DNA of 64,000 nucleotides from Micromussa lordhowensis (lineage: Eukaryota > Cnidaria > Anthozoa > Scleractinia > Lobophylliidae), in NCBI GenBank assembly GCA_964020085.1, contig OZ026601.1, forward strand, positions 1,075,001-1,139,000, written 5' to 3'. Positions 1-11,598 of the stretch are shown here, in pieces (position 1 is the first letter of the stretch; each line of letters begins with the position of its first letter). Position numbers and translations under genes: made by a program. The notes under the pieces are model-generated. The model was not told the origin of the DNA. It searched no databases and worked only from the letters and a program-made list of their open reading frames with translations.

Positions 1-133
1 GGTAACCCGCCTAGCCGGGGTCGAGTTCATGTTACATTTGCAACAACGTCTAGTAACGTCACCCCGGGACCCCGGGGTTGTAACTTTGCATGTAAACGCG
101 GGCCATTTTTCGACCACGGCTAGGCGGGTTACC
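1..133. mobile_element. Inverted-repeat element, left edge of window
   Basis: The first 16 bases (GGTAACCCGCCTAGCC) are the perfect reverse complement of positions 118-133. The interval is GC-rich and contains a CCCCGGGACCCCGGGG palindrome. This is the layout of a short non-autonomous foldback or MITE-type element. Related-looking GC-rich text continues to about 200, so the full element may extend past 133 and off the left edge. The small open frame across it (29-355) is repeat sequence and not a gene. The transposon family is not identified. Confidence 0.6.
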
Positions 134-3100
134 TCACCTACCAGTGGGGTCCCCCACCTCCATGTCAACAGGTCCTTACAAGTGAGGAGAATTCGGCTAT
201 CAATCAAAAGAAACGCCGTGGAGGAAACAGATCTCCTGGTTAGCGACAGACCGAGACGCAAATATTGTCATTCTTCGTGCTTGTGTCATCAATACCGTTA
301 CAATGTATTCTCTCTCTCGCGTGATCAAGTGCTCATCAACTCCACGATCTCTTGAATTTTTTTAGAGATTTTTCAAATCAAAAGCGAAGCTTAAATACTT
401 AACACAATAAAGTTCAAATTGATTTACGTGAAGTTTCACTTTTGATTTCCAATGTAATAATCTGACCGATGCGGGAATAAAAATATAATTTGTTACACTT
501 CGGCGGCCACTGAAAAATACTGAAAATAGTAACTAATTACCAGACACCAAAATTGACACACGGCAATTATAAATTATTAAATATCCGAAGTTGAACAATG
601 GCAAGTCACTGTTATTAGCAAATTCATCCACTGTTTTGTTTCTTCAATGATTTCTTGCACGTTTAGTTTATAATACCATATCAGGTCAGAGGCGTAATTT
701 AATCCAGTTATCAGTTTCACAGCAGGTCTGATTCATCAGACGAAACACGCAACAAGTTTGGTAAAAATAGATTTTTTTAATTTACCACAACAGCCCTCCC
801 ATGGCATCCGGGAGCGTTAAATTAGGACGAGTTTTAAGCGATATTGAAGGGGACGCAAGTTTGCGTGAAATAACTTTGTAAGCACGCACTTTAAAAACCT
901 GAGCAGTCCGCCCAATATTATACTTGCTATCGAAATCACGAAATCTGCATTTATCTCGCCGGAAGGGAATAAAATCGCTCATCAACTTCAAGAAACTAAA
1001 TATTTACAGGAGAGGTTAAATAAAGAATAGTTTCCCTAGGTATATATTTACAGGTAATCCGACTCATTAATTATTTATATTGGAGCGCATTGTTTGGCAC
1101 ATAAACAAAATGAGTAGCCTTTGACAGATTGGGGACAAGTGTCCGGGACACTTGGCGAGTGTCAACGGCAAGATGACATAGTAAAACATATCGATCGATT
1201 TTATGGTGGCAATTTTACTCTTGCACAAATGGGGAATACACAAGGGAGAAGCCCTGAAGGTAAGAAAGGTGTTAGATTCCTGGATTGTGTCGAAAAAAGC
1301 GCGAACACTTACTTCAAATTCAAGTGTGACACTGAAGTTGTGAAGGACAGTTTTGCATGACAATGAAATTTACGAAACTGCTAAGGGATATTTCATAATT
1401 TTTCGATTCGCAGGCAAAATTTTCTGCGAATATTTCGACAGCAAGGGCTTGATTAAACGTGACACTATTATTTTAAACCATTTTCTGGGTGTTCATTCCA
1501 CATTCCCGCTGTAAATAATCGAGTAACGGCCTTTTGTTGTGGAACACCGCTTACGGCCCGTCACATTGAAATTCTGGTCTGTAATCGCTCAGTTTTATCT
1601 ACGTGTTCCACGATTTGAGGTTGTCAAAAGTCAACTAAGATCGTATTATTTGTGTGTGTGTGCAAGATAAAACCATATGTACATAACATGTTAGCTTTTC
1701 CAAACATCTAAACCCATACGCGACGAGTTTGTTTGAACAACATGGAGGCCGTACTTTTCTGTGTGCTAAGAAGCTTTGATCGAGCATTCACAGCATTCTT
1801 TCCCCTTGGATGGTTTTGTTTCGTTTTATCTCGAGACCTAAACTCCAATAATTGCTTTGAAATGGAATTTATTTGCCTTCAAGCGGAATTCCACCATTTG
1901 TTGCTCATAACATCTCATTAATTCTTGTTGTTGAGATCTTTGCTTTTTGCAACTTCAAGAATTAGACCGCACTTAAAATCGTCAATATTTTGCTTGCATT
2001 TAAGCTTAATTGTAGTCATTTCAATTTATTCCACTAAGCAATACATATGAAGAATTTATCTAGTAATTTCAGTTTCATTTCCTTATTTTCCGCTCACGAA
2101 AGGTATCGAAGATTACATGTAAGGTTTTATCCATCGACCGTTTTGCAGGTTAAAGTCCCTGATCTTGCAGTTTAGAAGTTAGCGGTAGTTCTCTTTTTTA
2201 TAGTGTACAAATTACACACAAACTGTGCGTGTTTCGTTCGCTAAATGACCTTTAGAATGCTAGCTTAAACAAGAATCAGTCGAAAGCACGGATTATTTTA
2301 ATTGAATCTAAAACCATTCGCACATTTTTAACTGTGCTTGGTTTACAACACCGGTGGCCATGTTTCTCCGACATGCGCGTGATTGTTCTCTTAATCCTCT
2401 TTCTCGCTACATACTGTGAGAATCCTGCCAGTTCAGGATCTTGTTTCAAGCATTTTCAAAGCGATAAAGGCATTATAAAGCAGCATTTCCTCTATATTTC
2501 ATCGTTTTGATTTTTTGCGATTAAATGGCTTGAAATTTGACTCGCTCGTAATTAATAATTCAAATTGTAAATTTCGTCTCGTTTAGTTTTTGAAGAGGGT
2601 GTGAAATTGGATATCGCTTTATATTGACAACAACATTACTCTCAAAGTGAAGATTCAGCTAGCAGTTTTGAGTGGATTTTTACGTTCAACGTGGCTACAG
2701 GATACCATGAAATTCTAGAAGAAATGCCATGTTACAACTGTATAAATATTGTCTGTCATTTATCTCGTATTAAATATTCCGTTTGTTGGAGGTCATATTT
2801 CACATTAATTATTGTTACAGCGGATAGATTTGAAACAGAATCCATCTAGTAAATAAATCGAATTTGAAAATCTTTTCCTGCATCAGAATGAAATCAGAAA
2901 AATAAACTTTTTCCGCATTGATGCTTCTTCGTTCCGTTGGCTGATCGTTTGGGAGAAAGGAAGTATATGTATTTGACATGTCAGTCCTACAATTTAAAGA
3001 TTGAGCTTCGATCAGTAAAAGATTAAACTGAAAGAGTTACATCACTGTAACTGAAACCGTTATAGGACTGTTGTTTAAAAGCTAACAGGTCATAGCTTGC

Positions 3101-6100
3101 AGAAACCGAGTATTGCAAAATAGTTAATTACATTGTATCACATTGTTGGTCAGTGATGGGATTGATTTGTTTACATATCAGAGCAGGAAATCTGCCAAAC
3201 TTTGCCCTTGTGTACCTACTCTGTCAACCACGAAATAGAGGCTTTATTTCATCGCTCTACAAGTTCAAAGCATATAAATGTGGTGCTTTTCGAAACTTGT
3301 GTACAGCTTTTAAAAAACAGATTCCATTTTATATTCAGCCATAATACTTGATTCACACTTGATGTTCAGGCACTTTGCCCAGGCATGTTCATGCCACTGT
3401 GTTTTATTTAGACTACTTGTGATCCATCAATCAATTAACCTTATTCGGCTGCATGTTTCCAACAATTTAAGGATTTATTGCCTTGTATTATACTCGTGTG
3501 TTTACCAGTGTCTGTACCAGATTCAGTGCCCGAATCCAAGGTAGATATACTTTCAACCTTTCACTTTGGCATCATGCCTGAATTTTGCAACGGGCACTAA
3601 ATGTGTTTATACTCCTCTGGTAACTCTTTACTGTGGAACAGTGCCTAGCACTGGTCAAGGGTGAGCATGCTCAATTTTGCCAGTCACTCACATGACAGCA
3701 TTTTCTGAAGGAACATTCATTATTAAGGTGTGGATTGATCACTGCCTTCAGGTCTACATGTACACTTTACAAAATACTTTGTGCATTGCCCACATTCATT
3801 TACAAGTAACATTTTGCCATATTACATTTTATAGTGATCAAAACATTATCATTTCAAAAAGACAAAAAAATTGAGGCTGTATTTTTTTGTTGATTTATTT
3901 TAGGTATAAATTGAGAAATTGATATGTTAATCAGCCTTTTCAATTTATTTACAAGTGTTATGGCATAATAATGTTTAATTCCACACTCTGATAAAACATC
4001 AGCCCAGTATTTGTACCTTACAGAACATTATCTTGGGCATAATGCTTCTAAAACCTGGCAGTAAAGCACAAGTTAGGTCTTTCCACAAATATCAGGTAAA
4101 TATCTTTCCGGAAATTCTCAAAACATTCTAAATATCACAAAAATGTTTCCAAATATCTTGAAAACCCCACTAAACATCTCCTATTTTTACTTAAAAAATA
4201 AATCGATTTCGAATCACTTAGGCAAAAAGTTTACACATTTTCTTGCAGTAGTAGGAGCTGGGGAAGAAGATTCAGATGCTTTGATGTTACCAGCATCTGC
4301 CATGTTGAAAAATTGCTTCTTCAGTAACGCTTTTAGTGATATGGAATACTTTTTTCAAGGGGGAAATCACTAAACTGGATTGTTTCTGGCGTAGAATCGA
4401 GTATTGCTTCAAGAAAATAGCACATAAATATTTCTAAATACTGTATCCGAAAATTTTCTTAATATCTTTATATTTTCTAAATGTCTTGGACATTTCTTTC
4501 CTAAATATCTCAAAAAGTATCTTGATACTTGTGGAAAGGCATAGTGCAAGTATTGTTATCTGATACATGTACATGTACATGTCTTTGCAGTGAAATTTAA
4601 TGCAGGCTGGAAAAATCATTGTCATTGATTTTAGTTGGTCCATAAGACAATTGACTTTCTGTGTGGCCATTAAGAGCATTTCATTTTTGGACTACAGTGA
4701 CGTCATTCTTCATTGATTTCTCTTGACAAAATATCAATCGTTAACAAAGATAATAACAAATTATTGTGCCACAAACAAACATTCAACGTGCACTGTATAT
4801 TAATGAGAAAATTTGTTCACATGCAGCTTTTCTATGTCAAACTCTCCATTGACATCAAGCACGAGTGATTCCAAAACAGAAAGCTACTTTGACTTGCCAG
4901 AAGATGAAGGGCGGAAGTGCTAACAAGCTCTGCTTGCATTTTTCACAGAATTATAAATTTAATACCCATTGACAACTGAGGAAACACCAGTGACAAGTTT
5001 ATCTTTACATGTTCACACAAGTTTTAACACAATAACTTTGAAATCTTAAGACAATATGCTCTTCAGGGGAGCAAATGCTCATCATGTTTTCCTTTCATGT
5101 TTTGTGACAAGTAGATAATCCTGTTATCACCGGTTGTTCATTGAGAATAATAATTAAAAATATTTTGGCAAGTTTGATTAGTTTTTGGTTTGATCTAAGT
5201 GACTATTATTGTCTGTAAAATATCACAGTGGAACATTTTCAGCCACAAACTGCAACATTTAATTGTATTCTAAGGATTTTTGTTACAGAAAAAATCTGCA
5301 ATTTATCCTCTGCGATATAAAGCGTCCTTAAGATTTTTGCATTCTTTCACAGCTTCTCACCAGTGACCTTTTTAATTACCAGGTTAGAACACTCACTGCT
5401 TGTCAGTGAGTGCTTGAATTTATTTCCAGCGACTTCTTCTCTTATTTCTGATAGTGATCATGTTCCACTCAGCAGATTTCATGCAACGTTCAGTTTTCAT
5501 AAATCATTAATTTGTCAGCTCGGAACAGTAATTAAATTACAGTTATTTCATATGCCCATGACTCTGAAATGATTGCTTAATATCAAAAAGAAAACAAAAA
5601 TTATTTGACAGATGTCACGACACAGAAAAAATTATAGTAGCATACAATGTATCCTACATTTAGGATTCTGAAGGGGTTAAATTAAGACTCCAGAAATTGA
5701 AAAATGTAGGGCTACAGGACTCAAGGCAGACATATGGGGGGCTAAGAACAACCTGCATTCCAAAACCAAGTTCCCAAATACAATAACTATGTTATATTAT
5801 GAATTTAGGGATGGGCCAATATATCTTTCACAAGGGGTGTGTTGGGAAATTTTTCTGAGGATGAATGTTTCTCCAACTTGAGGTTATGCAGGAGATTTTT
5901 TTACTTTTTTCCATGGTTTTCTTTGCAGCTTTTTCTCCTTGGATTTCGTCCTACATCAATTTGTTTTCTTTCAAAATTTCCGAACACACCTCCCCCACCC
6001 CTTTGAAGAAAAAAACAAAGCAGTAGTCAGTTGCTCAGTAGACATATACATACATGTACATGTACTGCAATCAGTCGGAAGAATGAGGCATGGGTCGCAC

Positions 6101-6611
6101 TGTTTTTCTCACGTCATAAATTTTCACACAAGTTTGTCAGGGCATTTACACCCAGAGGGTTACTGGGGTTGCGCATTTTGCAGCATACAAGATATATGAA
6201 ACCATTTCGATAATTATTATTTTAATATTATCGGCCAGAATGGCTGAAAAGCACTATGGCCAGACTTTTTCTGTTCTAGACTTGGAGGTAATGACGAAGC
6301 TGCTTGTTGCTGTAAGTTTTGTTGCTGAAAGCAAATCAGCTGTGAGTCATTTCCACTATACTGTGAAAACTGAAAGCTTTGAAATTTGTACAGATTAAAG
6401 TGGTTGGCCATAGAATAAATTACAACTGTTAACGTTTTGTGACAATTGGGAAAGAGCTCTGTACACAAGGCGTGCCTGTGTTGTGAAATCTAATTCATTG
6501 CAGAATTTCAGACTTGATTGACATTTTAACAGAGGGAAAATTAAAAAACAACAATTTTTAAGGTATTAGGCAAGATATGACCTGCTTGGTTGCACATGTC
6601 GCGAGTATGTG
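134..6611. other. Non-coding stretch upstream of FBXL7-like gene
   Basis: I find no gene I can support here. Open frames are short, AT-biased and lack splice support. Best seen is one short element at 4079-4540 (listed separately). A CATGTA-rich patch occurs at 4564-4582 and again near 6046. A 29-codon frame at 4834-4920 looks compositionally coding but has no good donor in a usable phase, so I do not call it. The region may hold 5' untranslated exons and the promoter of the downstream F-box gene. Confidence 0.5.
4079..4540. mobile_element. Degenerate inverted-repeat (MITE-like) element
   Basis: The left end reads TCTTTCCACAAATATCAGG and the right end, reverse-complemented, reads GCCTTTCCACAAGTATCAAG. 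The two are clearly related inverted termini about 460 bases apart. The subterminal sequence on both sides is full of AAATATCT-like motifs. There is no open frame of transposase size, so it is non-autonomous. Target duplications are not clear. Confidence 0.5.
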
Positions 6612-9377
6612 ATGACAGAATTTATGTCCAATGTAAACATCGATCCTGTTAGTGCGACCCATGCCTCAGGTAATATTCTTTCAAGGGCTGTCTTCTGTTT
6701 TTTTGTTGATAACAAGACAGTGATGCTATAATTGTATGATGATTACAGTGAATTAAATGGCTAAGCCTGTTTGCATGCTTCTAAATTTCTTCTCACATGC
6801 ATTGCCTGTTTTGTTCTAGATAAAGACAAGAAAAGAAAGGGGAAATCCCCAAAAGGTTATCCCAGAAAGGAATTCTCTCCCACACGTGGCCGGATTGCCG
6901 TCTCAACCCTGAATGGTCCTGCCCCAGTCAACAACAGCCACAGGGAAAGTTCAATTCATATGCCTTTAAAGGAGTATGAAGTCCCAGATTTCTTGAAGGA
7001 TACCCAACAACAACGCCATCATGAAAATGGTACATCTCCGGTGGTGAAACGGAATCTTAAAGACCCAGATTTCTCCTCAAGGAGTGGTCAAGGGCTGATG
7101 ATACCCAGAGAGGAGTTAGCTGTGCCTGAGTTTCTAAGAAATAGCGAGAATAGACAAGGGAATGAACGATCACAGCAAGGTCGAAATCCTACAATGGTGA
7201 ATCATAAGTCTGCAGGTGCTCAGGCAAATGCAAGAATGGAAAACAGAGGCAGAACTGAACGGCAAAAGCCATCCAACAGCACTGCAAATGCAGATAGTAA
7301 TAACATTAGAGACTTTAGCCGAATGAATGGGGAACAGAGAGTTCATGATTGCCAAAGGGATGTCACTGCAGTTCATGCACAGGACCAGGATTCAAGAGTA
7401 GCACAAAAGCAACAGCAAAATGGCCAGACTGGCGACTTTCAAAAGAAGCTTAGCCGTGCATCGACTGACTCACTGGATAAACTTGTTCAAGCAGGAACAA
7501 ACATGAAAGGAACTTTATCTTCAAAAACAAGCTCCGACACTGACAGTGATTTCAAAGTACGAAACAGAATAATATTTGTGGAAGCAGAAAGAAGAGAAGA
7601 AATCGGAGCTAATGAGGACATGACGTTGAAAAGGAAGTACAAAAAAGGAGGAAATAAGAGTAAAATAAAAGGACAAAATGGTGGAAATGATGTGGAATTA
7701 GCACAAAGACTTGCACCATCAGTTAGACTACAGACAAATCCTGGTGGGAGGCGCAAGTCAAACAACTGGCCAACAGACACTGACAGTGTCCAAAGCACTT
7801 CATCGCAGTCATTCACTGAACCTGTTTCCACCATGTCTTCTGAGAAAGATAAATTCAGTGTTTCTGTCAGAGATCATGGAAACCTAATCTTAAAAGGTGT
7901 CAAGTTCAAATCTAATGGGCTTCTTTCTGCCGCTGCAAAATTACCTGGAACCTCAAATGGTCATGTTGAAGATGGCTTAGATTTGCCTTCTCCTACAGGG
8001 AGAAATGTTAATAATACTAGCCTTGGTTACAATGAAAGTTCACCAGAGGAAGAAGCTCGTAAAATTAAGAGGAAAGACTCTTTGCAAGCTCAGTTACGTA
8101 ACAGACTTACAAAATTGGAAAAAATCAAACCACTGCCACCAAGGGCAAGACATGATAGCGACTCAACCACCATCAGTGATCACAGTGCATTTGAAGACAT
8201 TTTTCCACATTTTCCCAGGAGAAAGTCAACTTCTGTACTCAACTCTTTGAATGATCTACCTGAGGATATTTTGATTCTTATTCTTTCTTACCTGTCTACA
8301 AAAGACCTTTGCAAGGCATCAGGTGTCTGTCAAAAATGGCAGGCTCTCTGTTGGGATCCAGTACTGTGGTCGACCATTCAAATTTTCAACTATGAAGGCA
8401 GCGACATCAACAAAGTTTTACGGAACATCTTGGCAAAACTGGCTATGGACACACAAGGCTATTGCATCACAGTGCACTCGGTTAAATTGAATGGGTGCGA
8501 GCTTCTCTCTGACAAAGGCTTGGGTTTTGTGGCACGATTTTGCATAGACTTGGAGGAGCTTGATGTCTCTGGTTGTTGTTGTATCACAAGCAAGGGTCTT
8601 CATGACATATTACTGAATTGCCACACCCTTAGCCATCTCGACACCAGTGGTTGTACTTGTGTGAACAGCATATCAGCCCCTGTGTCTAATGGGTTTGGCT
8701 TGGGACATCATGGAACTTTTCTTCAGTTGCGGCACTTGGACTTAAGTGATTGTGTTGCTTTTGATGACTTGGGAATGAGAGTAGTGGGCCTCAGTTGTGG
8801 TTTACTGGAGAATTTATATCTCCGCAGGTGCAGTCGTGTCACAGATGTTGGTGTCAAACATATTGCACAGCACTGCATTTACCTGAAAGAGCTCAGTGTT
8901 AGCGATTGCTTCAAAGTCAGAGATTTTAGTTTGAAGGAAATTGCCAAGAACTGTCCAAGTCTGAAGTATCTGAGTGCGGCAAAATGTCCAGTGACAGACA
9001 CCGCTATGAAGTACATTGGAAAGCATTGTGTAAAGTTAAAGTACTTGAACATCAGGGGATGTGAAGCTGTGTCAGACGTTGGCATCACTCATATTGTTCA
9101 AAACTGTCTGAAACTGAGGTCTCTTGATGCTGGAAAGTGTGACATCACAGACAGTGGCCTTCACATTATAGGCATACACTGTCCTCAGCTTAAGAAGCTC
9201 AGTATACGTGGATGTGAACGTGTGACTGACACTGGAGTCAAAACTATTGCGGCACAGTGTTGCAGTGTGCAGTACTTAAACTTGCAGGAATGCAACATCA
9301 GCTATGAAACCTTCATGTACATCAGAGAGCACTGCAAAAACTGTGTCATTGAGCATACATGCCCCGCGTTTTTCTAA
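6612..9377 (+). CDS. FBXL7: F-box/LRR-repeat protein 7-like (SCF substrate receptor)
   Basis: Coding exons are 6612-6669 and 6820-9377, 871 residues. The donor is GTAATA and the acceptor TTCTAG; phase 1 joins as G|AT. The start is the first ATG after an in-frame stop at 6567. Residues 1-490 are polar and probably disordered. An F-box (LPEDILILILSYLSTKDLC) spans about 495-541. About ten cysteine-containing leucine-rich repeats (the LxxLxVSxC pattern) fill 570-860. The C-terminus CVIEHTCPAFF is almost identical to the end of vertebrate FBXL7 as I recall it, which fixes the family. Known family role: the F-box binds SKP1 in an SCF ubiquitin ligase and the LRRs hold the substrate; vertebrate FBXL7 targets Aurora A and survivin. 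Human FBXL7 is about 490 residues, so the extra length is all N-terminal. Further 5' exons cannot be excluded. Confidence 0.93.
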
Positions 9378-11242
9378 ACTGGCTACATGTATGCCAAGGT
9401 GACATGCATTGAAATTCCCCTCACTCCCTGGAAAGTCAGATTATAGTCTCATATTCCCTGATGCATCACATCACCAAGAGCTATAGTATATACATGAATA
9501 TTTTTGTGGGCATGTCTAATATATATTCAGTATAAAACCAGTTGAATTAAGTTTAGTTTCATTGTGACTGCTATGGTGTCTACAGTAATACTAACAATAG
9601 ATGCAATTTCATGGCACTGTCCTGAAGGTGTACTGTCGCTCTGAAGCCTGGAAGAAATCGCAGATTTTCTAAAAATGTCTGTTACACATGTAAATGATTT
9701 GTTCAATGACGTGTGTGGGACCAGATGGCTTTTGGGACTGGCTATCTCTAACCCATTTGGCCCCATGCATATCAACTTGCGGCATTATCTAGCATCAAGC
9801 ATGCACTGCGTACAAAAGGTTATGTGGTTATTGACCTCTACATGCATAGCAAGCCTACAATACTAGATAATTCATTTACCTGTTGATAAAACTGAATCTA
9901 AAATAAACATTCATAAGTGCTTTAAATTGCAATGATAAAAGTATGCTCAAGAGTCAGGAAGTTGTATTTTAACACAAATCTTTGGTTGATGTTTCTGATT
10001 CTTATTTGTAGAGGTTGCTTTTTATTGCAAAATGGATCATATATTTTGTGAATATTTAATATAATAATGTTATATATAGTTCCTATTGTATATTGTCTTG
10101 CAGCCTATTATCCGTGGGCATTTTGGAAGAAAATGACAGCACTCGGAGCCATTTTACAAAATTAATTGATTTTACAACTGACATTGTGTCAAAATAATGA
10201 TTAATATTACGTTCTGAATTTTAAAGACAATGTTGACAATTGACAGTGTTAATTTTTCCAACATGTTGCTGGGACAGTTATTGTTGGAAATGAATCCTAT
10301 TTTTATTTAGGAAAGACACAAAAAGTAAAGTTATATTTGAAGTATTATTATTGTGCAGTTGTGAAGTTTGATTCAATAATGGTATTATACAAAGAACCAC
10401 TTATACTTTAGTTTCCTTGATTTTAGCCATTGGGATACAACCACATCTGCACACTCAGGACTCCAGAAATTTCCAGTTTGTCACAAAGTACTATTCAGTT
10501 TCCAATTCTTTACCTGGGCTAAAAAAGTTGTTCACATACATCAAAGTGAATTTGCTTTTTTCATAAAATATGTGTTGTCCCAGAAACTACATCCCCTAAG
10601 CAGGTTACATCCCCTAAGCAGGTTACATCCCCTAAGCACTGTAGCTGTACACAGACTGCAATAAGAAAACTGTGAACAAGTTCCTTACTAGCTATAGCTA
10701 GGGTACAGGGCAAAAAATAGATTCATATTGTGCTAGCCCAGGGCCAGCACACTGATTAAAAATGTTTGCTTCCTATCCCACTAAGAAACTGCTCACACAG
10801 CCTGAATAGGGGAGAGAATATGATGAGCGTTTTAAGCTTTTATTTACCATTGACCCCTGTCCTTGTGGTGTCACATCAGATTTTTTTATCTAGCTAATAA
10901 AAGGTAGCTTGTCCATCGCACATTCAATTTTTTTATTTAACCCACCGCCGCCCACTTTCTTTCTAGCATTGTAGCTTTCGTGCTAGCTTGTTACCTCGGT
11001 TCTCTACTGCTGTAAAACCTATTCGAGGAGGTCTGAAATCATTGCACAAGCAATGCATTAGTAAAATTTCAAACCTCTTGTAGAAGTCCGACAAGTCCGG
11101 GGGTGGGGTGCGTAATTGTTACAAAGAGCGACCGTGTTGGATGAGAATATTTATGAAACCAGCAGAAACTACCTTGTATGGCACAACTCCCTAAAAATAA
11201 ATGGCTACATAGGAATCTCTATATTTACCTTTTTAGTGAATC
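9378..11242. other. FBXL7 3' UTR and intergenic region
   Basis: AT-rich sequence with no supported gene. An AATAAA at 9902-9907 is a plausible poly(A) signal for the F-box gene, about 525 bases after the stop. A short 18-base tandem repeat lies at 10583-10637 (listed). The right part runs into the presumed DBF4 promoter. Confidence 0.5.
10583..10637. repeat. 18-base tandem repeat, about three copies
   Basis: The unit GGTTACATCCCCTAAGCA is repeated with nearly perfect identity. The first copy starts as ACTACATCCCCTAAGCA. It is a short local duplication with no visible function. Confidence 0.85.
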
Positions 11243-11388
11243 TTTCGCGATGGAAAATGGGTGAATCGAGGACAACCTTTCGCGCGGAGAAACCGAGCTT
11301 TTTTGCGTAACCTTTTGCGTGACTTTTGCGTGAGTTCTTCAGGTCAGCGGAGCCTCATACGGTTGCAATGCATGATGGGATTTCCCGC
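11243..11388 (+). promoter_or_regulatory. Cluster of E2F-like sites upstream of DBF4
   Basis: Three sequences match or nearly match the E2F consensus TTTSSCGC: TTTCGCGA at 11243-11250, TTTCGCGC at 11278-11285 and TTTCCCGC at 11381-11388. They lie about 210-355 bases before the DBF4 start codon. DBF4 is a G1/S-regulated E2F target in animals, so the position is sensible. The motif is short and the assignment rests on context. Confidence 0.5.
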
Positions 11389-11598
11389 GCTTGCATGAAA
11401 AAAATCATTCATTCCAAGCCCCGGGAAAGCGCCATGAGAAACAGCTGAAATTCGCTTTGTTTAAGCCTCGATCTTTCACTGTTATTTTTTCTTTCTACCT
11501 TAATCGTTCCCTTCCGTCGACATCAATGATTACCCTTTAACAGCAGCTTTTATCAGGGGATATTTCAGGCGCGATCTTCTGGCAAAGAACCACGAATT

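Noticed and set aside
29..355. 108-codon frame at the left edge
   Set aside because: It lies across an inverted-repeat element and its translation follows the repeat, not a protein family.
1121..1360. 79-codon plus-strand frame
   Set aside because: No ATG at its start, no recognised motif and no splice partner; left as non-coding.
4834..4920. 29-codon frame (start MSNSPLTSSTSD) as a first exon of the F-box gene
   Set aside because: Composition is attractive, but the only possible donor (AA|GTGCTA) ends at a phase that does not join the next exon.
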